Of a stretch of DNA of 64,000 nucleotides, positions 11,827 through 23,365 are shown one piece after another. The DNA comes from Capitulum mitella (taxonomy: Eukaryota; Arthropoda; Thecostraca; Pollicipedomorpha; Pollicipedidae). How positions within the stretch are numbered: position 1 is the first letter of the stretch; each line of letters begins with the position of its first letter. The stretch lies in NCBI GenBank assembly GCA_030062745.1, contig CP099853.1, positions 4,315,634 through 4,379,633 on the forward strand, in the 5' to 3' direction. Both the position numbers and the translations under genes were made by a program. Under the pieces are notes generated by a model that had not been told where the DNA came from, did no database searches, and worked only from the letters and a program-made list of their open reading frames with translations.

Positions 11827-12260
11827 ATGTTAAGAACAGGTGAGGCTGGCAGACTGTGGTCCTCGTACGGCACAGATAAGACCGACAGACCGTACGACAC
11901 AGATCAGGCCGGCAGTGGTCCTTACACGGGACAGGTGAGAGTGGTAGACTGTGACCCATATGCGGGACAGGTAAAGCCATCAGACCGTGCAAAAGCCGAG
12001 ACTCTTCTTTACAAGGGACAGGTGAGGTCGGAAGAACTTATGAAACAGGTCAGGCTGGCACAGACTGTAGTCTCCGTACGGGACAAGCGGGGCTGACAGA
12101 CTATGCTTCACACATGGGAGAGGTGAGCCTGGCAGAAACTGGTCCATATATGACGGAGGTGAGCCTGGCAGAGACTGTCGTCCATATGTGAGAAGAGTTA
12201 GCCTGGCAGAGACTGTGATCCATATATGAGAGAAGTGAACCTGGCAGACGGTGGTTCGCG
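11827..12260. repeat. Decayed tail of the 61-bp array
   Basis: Diverged copies of the same half-units continue (for example GGGACAGGTGAGAGTGGTAG and GAGGTGAGCCTGGCAGAGAC) with growing mismatch and spacing changes, so this edge of the array looks older than the homogeneous core. Confidence 0.85.
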
Positions 12261-12539
12261 TACGGGACGGACCGGCGGCTTTGTGGTCCGTTCCGACCGG
12301 CGGCCTGGGACGGCTGACGGCTGACGGCAGAGTAATGGGCCTGAACTGACGAGGAAAAGATTACCGCGGTCTACGCAAGGAGCCGGGACCACCCCTGCCC
12401 AGCCTGCAACCCATGCGACTCCGGGCCTTTCAACTGTACTGAAAACCGTCAACGGCATTTTTGACCCGTGACCCTCCAATGACCTGAGACGGCTACCGTC
12501 ACCCGCAACGCTTGAATGACTTGCTACATGATGTCGGGT

Positions 12540-13165
12540 TAGCTAAAGATGCCCGTCGCCAACATGTGGCCCGTGTTTGTGACCTATGGCCTGTGCCTGT
12601 GGTCTATGGCAGCCCACTAGCTTATGACGGCTACCTATCATCCGTGAGCCTCCGCTCATCTGTGCCCCTGCCTCTGCCTGCTGAACGACCTTGACGGGCG
12701 CTTCGGGCAAATCATGGTCCTCTCAGATGTATCTACGACCGTGACCCTCCGCTCAACCTCAACCCCTTCACCGACTAACCTGTGACCGCGCCTCAATGTC
12801 AACCACGGTCTTTCGAATCGTCCCACGATCCGTGAGCCTCCGCTGGCCTGCGACTCTGGCCCCTGATCGCACTGACCCGTGACCCTGACCCCTGGCTGCC
12901 GACCGATCCGTGAACGTGACCGGCCGGCCTGTGACCCTAACCTCAGACTGATCCGGGGCCGTCGCCGACTGAACTGCGACCTTGACACCTGACCGCCGAT
13001 TGATCAGTGACTCTGACTCACTGACCCGTGACCCTGGCCGACTGACCTGTGACTATGACCCCTGACCGCCGACTGATCCGTGGCCCTGACCGACTGACCC
13101 GTGACCTTGACTGACCGACACGTGACCCTGACCGCCAACTGACACACAATGCCGCAACAATGACT
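12540..13165. repeat. Degenerate CTGACCYGTGACCCTGACC repeat
   Basis: CTGACCTGTGACC, CCGACTGACCCGTGACC and similar strings recur with irregular spacing up to the donor of the upstream exon. Many units contain TGACC, so the transcribed minus strand is rich in GGTCA. Confidence 0.8.
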
Positions 13166-13168
13166 GAC

Positions 13169-13372
13169 CTGTGACGGGCGCCTCGATGTCGATCATGGTC
13201 CGTTCGGATCTCAGCAGGGTGGCGCCATTGTTGATGATGCGCAGCGCCGCCGACTCCTCGATGCGGCCCTCCAGGATGAAGTGCTGCTTGAGCACCTCCG
13301 GCCGCGGCTTGCCGGAGCGCGGGTCGAACACCTCGGCGCATGTCAGCTTGTGGCTGGGCGGGAACGGAACGC
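13169..13372 (-). CDS. Calcineurin A catalytic subunit, first recognisable coding exon (N-terminal part)
   Basis: This internal exon encodes the N-terminal stretch of calcineurin A, the Ca2+/calmodulin-dependent Ser/Thr phosphatase (PP2B). It reads [10 protein letters not shown], then [12 protein letters not shown], then the [20 protein letters not shown]-type helix, and ends IDIEAPVT; 67 whole codons are seen. The acceptor is ttccggcag at 13373 and upward; the donor is CACAG/GTCAGT just below 13169. The exon opens with two bases (GC) that finish a codon begun in the missing upstream exon, and ends one base into a Val codon completed by TG in the next exon. The VFDPRSGKP form is one residue longer than vertebrate VFDNDGKP and resembles arthropod sequences. 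No start codon belongs here: vertebrate proteins have about 20 residues before VPFPP, so a short first exon should lie upstream, above 13372. I could not find it in the window. Confidence 0.96.
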
Positions 13373-14283
13373 CTGCCGGAACGGAGCGGATGTCAGCGCG
13401 GCCCGGACGGGGCGGGACGCAAGACCGGAGCACCTCCGGGAGTTTAGGACACGCGCACCACGCCGGAGTCAGGGCCCGAACCACAGGACGGTACTGACGG
13501 CAGCGCTACCCATGACCGTGAACGCACAGGACAATAGACGTTGAGAGATTCCGAGGCGCCCTCTCGCACGTAATTTCATCAGGCGTGGTGAGGATGGCAA
13601 CTGGCAAGAGATCCGTGCCCGCCTCAGGAGCTGAGGGCGCTCACAACATCAGGCCTCGGAGGTATCGTAATCTGTATTCGCGAGCACGTTGGATACCAAA
13701 AGAGGCAGACGAATTCCGGGATATTTTCACATAAAAAAACCCTGAACATTTCACCAGGCATGTTCACGATGACTAGAGCTCCGTGCGCGCCCATCTACGA
13801 TAGTCTGCTTCAGACTGCGGTCGAGGAGTCTGTCTCAGACTGCGGCCAAGAAGTCTGCCCAGGGCGTGATTTTTCAGTCGGCCTCACACTGAAACCGAGC
13901 ACACATTTATTCGCGACAAAGCTCCAGGGACAAGGCGGTGGCCAATGCACCCAAACACAACCAGGATTTCGCTCAGTTCAAACCCTCCAACCATGACATC
14001 CCCGACAACTGCATCCGGGGGAAAAGACCCTTCCATTCACCGGGTCCCGGCCGTGGGTCCCAGCCGTGGGTCCCGGCCGCGGGTCCCCGGTCGGCCGCCC
14101 GCGGTCGTGCCGCGCCGCACTCCTCCCCGTCCGTGTTTACCGGGACAAGGCCGACGGCCGGCCGGGCCGCCGCCGGCTGCCTATTCATAGCCGGCGGCGG
14201 CGGGGCGGCGTGCCGGCCGGTCACCGCCGCCTGACGCCGACCGCCGACCGGCCTCATCAGCAGGGTACAGGGACCGCAGGTGG
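13373..14283. other. Region upstream of the first recognised calcineurin exon
   Basis: This contains the acceptor of the N-terminal exon (GTTCCGGCAG) and then unique sequence. A CpG-rich patch at 14040-14240 has short CCGTGGGTCCC repeats. I saw no upstream coding exon with a compatible donor (one base into a codon). Confidence 0.6.
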
Positions 14284-14574
14284 AAATTTGGTTTTTGTTC
14301 TTGGTGTTGGAGTACAGCTTTTGTTTCGGCGTACAAAATTTCCCAGAGTAATACTGGTTTAAGTTGGCATTCTTGGTGTAAAACAGTTATAACATCATAC
14401 CTGCTTCTTACTGAAAGCAGCAGTCATTTGCTTGCCGAGTTAGAAATCTGTCAACATACTTATAACGTAGCTGTTTGGTGGAGGCGTAAGATCAGACTTT
14501 TGGAGTATAAAATGTTTCCGGAGTACATATCCTCTGGTATTGTTAAGCACCAAAAAAACCTTTTCCAACCCTGA
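14284..14574 (+). repeat. Dispersed repeat of about 280 bp, copy 1
   Basis: It starts AAATTTGGTTTTTGTTCTTG and ends near CCTTTTCCAACCCTG. It aligns along its whole length with 42579-42846: shared blocks include AATTTGGTTT, TTGGTGT, GGAGTACAAAATTTC, TAATRCTGGTTTARGTTGG, CAGTCATTTGCTTGC, CAGACTTTTGG and ACCTTTTCCA. No coding potential or clear terminal inverted repeat was seen. The family (a SINE without a visible tRNA head, a MITE or a satellite fragment) is unresolved. Confidence 0.88.
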
Positions 14575-14659
14575 CAGGGACTCACGACAGTTCCGGGCGA
14601 CGCGGCAGATACTAGAGTCGCCGGGGTACGGAGGGGAAACAGGAAGACCCCGAATCGTC

Positions 14660-15275
14660 ACCGATGTTTGCATCATTCAGGGACGGGTGGAGTGATCACA
14701 GGCGATGAGGCCGGACATCTGCCTCGATGCTGATGACATGCAGGTCGTGCCCGTTTGGTAGTGACTCCATCGCCGACCTGATTGTGTTACTGCGTCATCT
14801 CGGAAACGCTGTGTCGCGCCAGAACAAAGCGCTGCCCGGACGACTAAACACTTTACCCGGGTCAGCCTTGAATCGGACGCAACACGATGACAACCCTCAT
14901 TTCACTGCGATCCAGGTACATGTGTGGTGACAATGCGAGCCCTAAAAGCCGTTGAGGTGCGAAGGGGAAAACCGAGTGGCGAAGTGGTCACGGGGGCCTA
15001 CATCACTCAGGGATGAGCGAACCGATGCCAGGTGTAAGGACCAGATATGTGCTCGATCCTGATATAATGCAGGTTATCTTCGTTTTGCGCACAATTCTAA
15101 GCTGACGAAGACAAATGTTTCGTCACCTAGGTGCCGCTTTGCTCTGACCGGGGACGACCTTTCAAAGATGACGCAACGGACTAGGTCGATACGGGGTTAT
15201 AAAAAAAACGAATAAATAAAAAACGCGGGAATAGTCAGCACTTCATTGAGATCCAGGCCCATGTCTGATCAGACA
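14660..15275. repeat. Diverged tandem duplication, unit about 330 bp
   Basis: CATCATTCAGGGACGGGTGG (about 14672) matches CATCACTCAGGGATGAGCGA (about 15001); downstream, CTCGATGCTGATGACATGCA matches CTCGATCCTGATATAATGCA; the units end near GCGATCCAGGTACATGTGT and TGAGATCCAGGCCCATGTCT. Identity is about two thirds by eye, so this is old. Confidence 0.6.
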
Positions 15276-18101
15276 CACGTCCGCCCACTAAAACCACACC
15301 CTGACGACTGAAACTAACGACCAGCCGCCGGCAGGCCCACCCGTCCACGACCAGCCAACGTCGCAGCTGGCTCCGCGGCGCCGATCTGCGGCCTGACCGG
15401 ACGCCCACTGTCGCGCTCGCTTCGATGGCCGCAGGCCAAATGGCGCCATAATTTCCGCGCGCGACTACTCGCGGGAGTAATTATTTCACGGGTCGCCAGG
15501 CGGCCTCAGCGCGCTGTCACCGGGCCGGACGGGTCGCGAGGGTGCTCCCTCCGGCCGTGCTCCCGGCCGGGGGAGCACGGCCGGGGGAGCACACCGAGCA
15601 GGCCGCGCCGTCAGCGTCGTCCGAGTCATCCGCGAGCGGCGGCAGAGCCCGGAGCGGGCCACCAGAGCCGCCCGCCGGGTAACCGAGCTGGGTAACCGAG
15701 CAGAACATTCGGCCAGCGGATTCCGGCAACTGACGGCAGCGGACTCGAGCAGGGGACCCTGCCTTCCCAGGCGGAGAGGGAACGCGGGGTCCCACCCCAC
15801 CAATTACGCCTAAGGCCGCCACGCCGTCAATTACGCCTGAGTTTAACAAGACGAAAACGAACTGCGCCTCTGACCTGCCCAACCTTTTCAACGTTCTGCT
15901 GCCCCCCCCCCCCGGCAGTTTTCCACGAGGGGTGGGAGGCAACCACTGGCATATGACGCAATTTATAAGAAAAGCAGCAATTTTATCTAACTCACGCCAT
16001 ATTTAACGCACACGAGAAAGCATATAATGTTTACTTTTGCGACATACATACGACGCACTATTCCGTATTCCTGCGAAATCGTTAAATATCTAGCGTAGAC
16101 CGCTTGGCTCAGGGGGTGGGGCGTGGCCCAATAGCCCCCTAGGCCAGGTGCCTGCTCCCCAGCCTCGCGGCGAAACGCCTCGTGGCGTACTGTGACCCGC
16201 CGGCCCCGGGTGCCGCGATGCCCGGGGGCCGCCGGCGGGCTCGGTCGCGTCACGTTCGTCACGTCACGCGCCGGCCCCCGGCCGGCCGGGGCGGCCGTCA
16301 CGGTGCCGAGGAGCTGGGGGCTGCAGAAGACGGTCGACACCGGACGGCCGGTCCAGCGGAGAAGCCGGAGCGAGGCGTCGGAAAAGCAGGACGGACACCA
16401 GGAAACGGGAAAGGGAGAACGAAGACGGGAAGAAGACGAGGTGGATCACGATTAGTCGGAGACGCAGACGAGGGAAGAAGGAAACTCAGTCAGGGAGGAG
16501 TGAAAATGGGCCACGCACAAGAAGACACACAGAAGGGGAGGTAGAAACAGAGCAGGGAGAGTAGAAGACAGCGGAGACGGGGGCGCGAGACGCGGAGACA
16601 GGAGATGGGAGACGCTAGACGAGGCTAAGCAGGAAGTAGGGCAGACGAAAAAGCAACAGAATAGGGCGACTGTGACCAGACCAGCGATAACACGCTTCAC
16701 CAATTAAATCGGGTGCACACGTTTCGGGCACGACGAGGAGGGGAGGGGGGTCGGGACAATCGCAGGCGCAAGCAAGGCGCTCTCCGGCGACAACGCCTGG
16801 TTCTTCCCTCGGCCGCCAGATGTCAGCAGCGCCGGCCCGCGGCGCCGGCGCCGGCAGCGCACGCGATATCGCAAACCGGTCCGAATGGGCGCTACACTGT
16901 CGTCCTCGGCCCAGCAGCCGTCCGACGGCGCGGACGGCCGCCACGGAGGACGACCGGACCGCTGTGACACAGTTAGATGGCCGATAGAGAGGAGAGAGCG
17001 CGCGAACAGCGGGGGAGAGGGCTCCAACCCGGGCTTGTGTGTGGACAGCTCCGCTCGGTTAACTGGTTGTGGGCTCGGTCCGGCAAGCTTTTTGAAGAGC
17101 CAGCAGATCGACCTCACCTAGCCAGGCCCACGCGTTCGATGGTCGATGCGTGTACGTTGAACGTAACGTTACGTTAGCGCCATAATGCGACCTTTTAATG
17201 GCCCGACACCTTGTCTCTAATACCCAATAAGACGAGAGGTGTAACAGCTGGCCGTGAATACACAAGTGAGTAAATAAATAAAACAGTGCGCGATTCGGAG
17301 TGCTGATAGTCCAATGTTGGGAGAAGCATGGGTCACAGTTTATGTTACCAAGGATTAAGAGTCGCCAGTTTGAGACAACTTGGCCACTGCCGCAATGCAG
17401 TGAGCACCAACCCTGAGCATCAATGACCCAGTGCCACCAATGCAGGGCGCCAGAGTCGCCGGTTACGGGGATCAACGACCAGAAACAAACATACGCCGTA
17501 AACCGCACGGGAACCGCAGGCCTGGAGTCGGCTGCCGAGATCAGCACTGACTGCTGGCTGCGGGCAGCAACGGTCCAAATCTGCAAGTCGCGGGATAAAA
17601 TATCCTGAAGTCGTCAGCCGGAGGCGACGCACCGACTCTGAGACCTGAGTCGTTACTCCTCCTCCAGTCCCAAGACGGCGCCAGAGGGCGTGCGTCGCCA
17701 GTCCGGCCCACCGACGCCCCAACATCGTTAGCGATGACCCCCGAGCCGGCCCGCGTCGCCGTCGTCGGCGCCGCCGGCCGCGTCGCAGACGGCGGTGAAT
17801 AATTAACCGGACAATTTCCCGCCGGCCGCGGCCGGGTAAGCGGTGGCGCCGGCGCCCCGTCGTTAGCGTCAGCCGCCGCCACCGACGGTCGCACGCGACC
17901 AGGGGCGGCGACAGCAAGCCGCTGTGGGCAAGGCGAAGGTGCCGTTTCGCCTCTTGTTATTTATTTACCGGTGTTTACGGGCGCACCTGCGCCAACAAAT
18001 CAAAACACCCGATGACGAAACCGACCGTCTGGCAAAACCAAACCAAAACACTCGATCACAACGACAGTGTTTCGTTCCACCGCGCGCTCCCACCAGACGC
18101 C
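15276..18101. other. Non-coding stretch with CpG-rich islands
   Basis: CpG-rich patches lie at about 15330-15800, 16180-16330, 16780-16940 and 17690-17900. A C-run sits at about 15901-15910. Between them is purine-rich sequence (16340-16620, GAGACGGGAA-type). No exon, RNA gene or clean repeat was recognised. Confidence 0.6.
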
Positions 18102-18115
18102 GTCGCCATGGCAAC
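18102..18115. promoter_or_regulatory. RFX X-box consensus match 1
   Basis: GTCGCCATGGCAAC fits the palindromic RFX consensus GTNRCCATGGYAAC at every position. It lies in CpG-rich sequence. No transcription start was identified nearby. Confidence 0.6.
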
Positions 18116-18559
18116 GCCGCCGCTCGGACCGTTTCCACCGATCCCGGCGGCCGGCCGGCCGGCCGAGGCCAGGATTCCGTCCGTTTCCCGCCGGCTGCCG
18201 CTGCGGCATCTCGCCGCCTGGGGACGGGAGCACGACTGCAGCCTCGGCTGGGGACGACCCGCCAGCGGCTGGGGACGAGCCGGCCGATTACCCGGAGCTG
18301 GCCGCTTGCAGGGGTCACGACACGCGATACCTTCCGGGCGGCGGGGCGTGGCCTCTGACCTCCCCGTGTCGTCGCCAAGCGCCGAGAAACTGCTCCATGC
18401 CGACATGCCGGGGGGGGGGGGCTAACTTGGTCCACGGCGACGGCGACGAAGCGGCGAGCGGGACGTGTGCAAGAACAAAACGGGGCTGACGGCTGCATTT
18501 TGGCCCGTGTGGTGTCGCAGCCTCCACGTCAATCACGCCACGCCTTCGGTGTCACTACG

Positions 18560-19290
18560 CCGCCCTCGAGGCGTCAGTCCGCAGCGCTCCCAGCGTCAGT
18601 CCGCAGCGCTCTCAGCGTCAGTCCGCAGCGGTCTCAGCGTCAGTCCGCAGCGGTCTCAGCGTCAGTCCGCAGCACTCTCAGCGTCAGTCCGCCGCCCTCG
18701 AGGCGTCAGTCCGCAGCGCTCCCAGCGTCAGTCCGCAGCGCTCTCAGCGTCAGTCCGCAGCGGTCTCAGCGTCAGTCCGCAGCGGCCTCAGCGTCAGTCC
18801 GCAGCGCTCTCAGCGTCAGTCCGCAGCGCTCTCAGCGTCAGTCCGCAGCACTCTCAGCGTCAGTCCGCAGCGCTCTCAGCGTCAGTCCGCAGCGCTCTCA
18901 GCGTCAGTCCGCAGCACTCTCAGCGTCAGTCCGCAGCACTCTCAGCGTCAGTCCGCCGCCCTCGAGGCGTCAGTCCGCAGCACTCTCAGCGTCAGTCCGC
19001 AGCACTCTCAGCGTCAGTCCGCAGCACTCTCAGCGTCAGTCCGCAGCGCTCTCAGCGTCAGTTCGCCGGAATCGAGGCGTCAGTCCGCAGCACTCTCAGC
19101 GTCAGTCCGCAGCACTCTCAGCGTCAGTTCGCCGCCCTCGAGGCGTCAGTCCGCAGCGGTCTCAGCGTCAGTCCGCAGCGCTCTCAGCGTCAGTCCGCAG
19201 CGGTCTCAGCGTCAGTCCGCAGCGCTCTCAGCGTCAGTCCGCCGCCCTCGAGGCGTCATTCCGCAGCGCTCTCAGCGTCATTCCGCCGCG
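18560..19290. repeat. 22-bp minisatellite, about 33 units, stop-free on the plus strand
   Basis: Each unit starts GTCAGTCCGCAGC and ends CTCTCAGC (22 bp). A second unit type, also 22 bp, replaces the middle with CGCCCTCGAGGC and occurs at about 18562, 18684, 18950, 19127 and 19237. Because 22 is not a multiple of three, any plus frame passes through all three phases and repeats every 66 nt (22 residues). The unit has no stop in any plus phase, so frames of 359 and 332 codons appear. Both are treated as artefacts. The minus strand is closed by TGA in the unit. Confidence 0.97.
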
Positions 19291-20959
19291 CTCAGCACGG
19301 AGCAGTCCCACCACCCCGCCATCCCCGCCGGGCTTCCGTCTCCTGCATAAATGGACCAGGAAGACCACGTGCCCCGCCTCCGGGCCGCTCAAAGTTTCAG
19401 CCGGGCGCGGCCGCCCGCGGCCGAGCGCCCCGCCGTCCTGCTCTCCGTCATGCGAGAGGACGTGACCGGCGTGAAGACGGGCCGGCAGAGGTCGGCGCGG
19501 CAGACGGCGGAGAACAATGGCGACCGCGGCCTCCACGCGTCTGAGACGGACGAATAAAGCGCCGGTCAGCGGGACTTTGCACGGTTGGCCGCGGCGGAAG
19601 AGCGAAGACGTTTTCATATATTTACGAGGAGAAGGTGGCTTTAACTTGTCACGTCACCAATATTTCCGGCTGAATGACTTGCTATTGCGGCTTAAGGGTG
19701 CACCGCATTATGTCAGGCAAAGGGGAACGAAAAAAGGTGGCGAAATGTCAGCGCACCGTACGTAAAAAGCGGCAAGAAACAGCGCAGAAAGATGTCCGTA
19801 TATCAGCCTGTTTTCCATGTCACGACCATTTCGTTTTCAGTTATTTCACGAATCAAAAACGAATTCCAGACGTTCTTACACATAATCTGCAATTCAGGAC
19901 ATGTCAATAAGTGTATCGCAATCGGTCGAGATCCCCAGTAACAACCTGAAGAATTCTCAGAGGGGTTACTGGACAAGCCGGCGGAACAGCACGAACCGGC
20001 GGAGACCAGAAGATTTCCAGGAGAGGGGCGATCGACCACAACGACCCACCAACCACAGCTGCCATCGCTCAAACGCAGGCGTGGTATGCGCGTGGCGGAG
20101 CCGAAACGAAAACCTTTGCTCATTCATCAAAACGACGCCCCTGTCGTTAGCTTCCAGGTCCAAACCGTCGAATGCATGACCTAAGCAATGACAACTCCGA
20201 CCGGCGGCCGGCCGGCGTATCTGCCCGCATGACGAAGAACAGGAAAACGGTCCAGAAGCATCCCTAGACAGACAAACAGGGAGTGAGTCAACAGAAGGAC
20301 CTTCTTTCCCAGCATATCTGCCTAGTACTTTGTTAGAGTTACTGCTGTACATTTGTATGCGACTAGAGTCGGAACTGTAACAACTGGCTACTCCGCTTCA
20401 TTGTATATGTGCTGTCTGAAATGATGTAAATGGTGCTGTGTTGTTGGAGAGATGCCCAAGACTGGGGTTAAATGGTAGGTTTCTGCAAGAACAGCAGTAA
20501 CACAACACGAACCTACGGGAGATCCGGATCAAACCACGCACGAAAAACAGCAAGACGTTGACTGATACGCCGAAAGTACGTAGGCAGAAACACTGATCCC
20601 TCTAAACCACCAATGGCGCAAGCCGACGACCCCACCATCATTTCGTAAGTGATGGACTTTCAAGAGCACAAATGTCGTCCTCCCTGTCCACTTAAGCCTC
20701 TCTGATACGGGATGGAGACTGGTCGATTACACCGTTACTAAACAAAGCTCAGGTGGGCGTTCGTGTAGGGCGAGCTGGATGGACAGGAAAAGACAAGTAC
20801 GCAGTACGACTCTGAGCAGGATGACAGTACACCAGACGTCCCTGAGCTGAGAGCTCAAGCGCTGATGCAGGGAGGAGTCGGGATAGATTTCAAGTAGCCT
20901 AGGGAACGGTGAATGAATTTTAAGAAAACTTAAGCCAATAAGACGCCTCGAGGCGCGCA
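19291..20959. other. Non-coding stretch, nothing recognised
   Basis: It is G+C-rich up to about 19600 and more balanced afterwards. No repeat with a clear period, no splice-bounded conserved frame and no RNA gene was seen. Confidence 0.6.
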
Positions 20960-21320
20960 TGATGTGCACAGTGTCTGTACACCTTGGCTGTATGCCGTCC
21001 CCGCGTGCCGAGTATATCTGGCGTGTGTCTGTACACTGTATGTATACCCATGTACACCCACCCTGTCTCCTGTGCATATACACCGTGCCTGTATACCATG
21101 CATGTGGCTCGTGCCCGACCATTGCGTCTCTCACCCGTGCGTCTACACCGCCCATATCTGGCGTGCCTGTACGTCATGCATGTCCACCGTGTCTGTGCGC
21201 CGAGTCTGTGGACCGTGCCGGTGTGCTGTACCTGTAAGCCATTCCTGCATGCCGTGTCTACACGCCATGCCCGAATGCCGAGCCTGTGTACGGTGCCCGT
21301 ATGTCGTGCCTGAGTGCCCT
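20960..21320. repeat. Degenerate GTGCCTGTACACC-type repeat
   Basis: Variants of CGTGTCTGTACACC, GTGCCTGTATACCATGC and CATGTCCACCGTGTCTGTGC recur about every 17-36 bp. The array is decayed. It is followed by a CpG-rich segment (21320-21660) that leads to the TTAA-flanked element. Confidence 0.7.
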
Positions 21321-21666
21321 GCCGCGGCGGCCAGTTGGCGACGTCACGTTCGCCGGAGGCCCGCGTCTCAGCCGCGTCACCGGCACCGTGACGGGGATGT
21401 CCGGCGTGACGCGTCCGCCCGGGACGTCCGGCGTCACAAAGACGGCGGCGCGGGACCGTCACGGAGGCCCCGCCCTCCTGCGGTCGGCAGGCGGCCACGG
21501 CCGGGAGCGCCATTGTTCGCGGCCGCGGCGCCGCACCGCGGCAGTGACGGGGCGTTATGGCCGGCGGCCGCGGCGGACGCCGGGGCGCGCTGCGGAGCCG
21601 CCGGCCGGCGCGCGTCGACGCGGCGCCGGCTCCCGCACCGACGCCGAAAACCGGGCCGCTGATTAA

Positions 21667-22843
21667 CCCTATTCCCAGCAAGGGGGGGGGGGCTGAATCC
21701 GCCACTCCGATTTTTTGTTTGCCAATTCCAGGATTTTTGACGCAGCTTCACGAAAATTAATGACTTTTCCTAGCTATTCTTTCCACGTGCCGTGACAAAA
21801 TTTCAAAATTCTATTTTGCTCAGGGGCGGAGTCAGGCAACGTTTTTGGGGGGCACCTCAAGCCATTTTTGGCCATGTTGAGGGTAAAAAGAAAATGACTG
21901 CCAAAAATAGCGTTTTTAAGACAGAACTTCAAACTTCAACGTCCAGATACAATTTCGTTCATGCGAGGTCACTTCACAAGGTCAGATCAAGGTCAAAAGT
22001 CAAAATTTGGTTTTATAGCAATCATTTCAGCGCCATTTTTTCAAATGCCACACCCGGAATATATATGACGTAGAAGGGTGCCCTCTACTTGTGTATCAAG
22101 TTTCCGCTTGATACCAGGTCGGGTCACGAAGCTATGACCTAAAATGTCCGTGCGCGTACCCTATATCACAATAGCCGTAAAATGAAACTTTTGAAATAGA
22201 GTGAATTCAAATGATTGAAAGCATTTACAGATAATATTAAATGCACACGAGATCATTACACGTGACCCTAAGGTCACTGGAGGTCATTTAAGGCCAAAGG
22301 TCACAAGTTGATCTGAAGAATGTGTGACCATGACAGTTCCTCCTTTTTCATGTCCCTGGCACCGCCTATGCTAGCATTATGCAAACATTGTAATGAAATT
22401 TGTACTTCTTTAGCCTAACATGACTAGCAGAAGCCAAAAAAGTGTTTTTTGCTTTTTTATTCATTCAGCCGTTGAAAAACTAATCCTGTTTTTGAAAACC
22501 TGTGAACGCTTATGAATTTCCTAAAAATTTCAAATGTGTGTACCAATGATAAAAGTGCCATCCATAATCTCTCGATTCATGCCAGTTTCATCGAAAACGG
22601 TCCATAAACAACGGAGTTATAAGAAGTGCAAAAACACTCCTAATTTTGATATTTTTTCCCCGTATCCACCGCTTTCAAAATTTTGAAAATCTATTTTTGC
22701 GTAAAGGTAGTTTACGTCATGCCAAACCGGATGCCGTTTGTTGCGATGAAATCGGATGTGCAGTCCTCGAGATCTCAGGGGGGCCGAATCCGCCCCACCC
22801 ACTGCCGGGAATGAACCACACCGTCTAACCCTCCGGGAAAGGG
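21667..22843. mobile_element. TTAA-flanked non-autonomous element, piggyBac-type, copy A
   Basis: The element is bounded by TTAA on both sides (21663-21666 and 22844-22847), the target duplication typical of piggyBac-type transposons. The left end reads CCCTATTCCCAGC and the right end, inverted, CCCTTTCCCGG. A G-run with GAATCCGCC follows each end in inverted orientation. It is 1177 bp long and has no transposase frame, so it would need a transposase in trans. The interior holds AGGTCA half-sites, for example TCAAGGTCA at 21987-21995. It matches copy B (39888-41101) from end to end, roughly 85-90% by eye, but lacks about 30 bp present in B near 40150. Confidence 0.9.
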
Positions 22844-23269
22844 TTAATGCCGTGCACCGGAGTCGTCCGACGCGGACGTCCGGTCAAAGATCACGTCGCG
22901 TCGCGTAAAGCGATGTCACCTGTTATGGAGGCACCCTCGCCAAGAACAACGCCTGTTACGAATCAAAAGCCAGACGCCTCAAAGCTCCACGAAAGGTATA
23001 ATTATTCATTTTCTTCCTTTCTCGATCTCGCAGTTGTGTATTTCGCTCGATGACGTTCATGTCAAAGCATGACGGATGGCGTGGAGATTACCTTTTCCGC
23101 AGCAGCCTGCTCATTGTGTTATTATACGGCACCCGCCAGCGCGAATATCCGCGCCACGCCGGAACAACCGTATAAGGCGCGGTGATAATGGATGCATCCA
23201 TAATTAGATAAGCGCCGCCAGGATCCGGGCCAGAGCACATCGGACCTCGACCGACCACAGGCATCTCCA

Positions 23270-23365
23270 CCACAGTACAGCGCGTCCCAAGCAGGTCACG
23301 CCGCGCCCCAGGCAGACCAAGCCTCGTCCCAAGCAGACCACATCGCGCCCCAAGCAGACCACACG
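23270..23365. repeat. 21-bp tandem repeat, about four units
   Basis: CCAAGCAGGTCACGCC, CCAGGCAGACCAAGCC, CCAAGCAGACCACATC and CCAAGCAGACCACACG recur at a 21-bp period, giving a seven-residue repeat in minus frames that is taken as incidental. Confidence 0.85.

Larger units (their letters stand above)
9516..13168 (-). other. Calcineurin A intron, about 3.7 kb, mostly tandem repeats
   Basis: The donor is CACAG/GTCAGT at 13168 and the acceptor CTTCCACAG at 9516. The segment near the acceptor (9516-10860) is unique-looking with nothing recognised. It is followed by a 52-bp duplication, the 61-bp array and its decayed tail, then a degenerate TGACC-rich array up to the donor. Confidence 0.9.

Noticed and set aside
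10664-11992. Minus-strand frames of 400 and 442 codons
   Set aside because: They run through the stop-free 61-bp array in two frames at once and translate to the repeat itself. They also lie inside a calcineurin intron.
18465-19544. Plus-strand frames of 332 and 359 codons
   Set aside because: They follow from the stop-free 22-bp unit; both overlapping frames give the same repeat peptide.
20920-21705. Frames of 232 and 261 codons on opposite strands
   Set aside because: They cover the degenerate GTGCCTGTACACC repeat and a CpG-rich segment where stops are rare. Neither shows a known domain.
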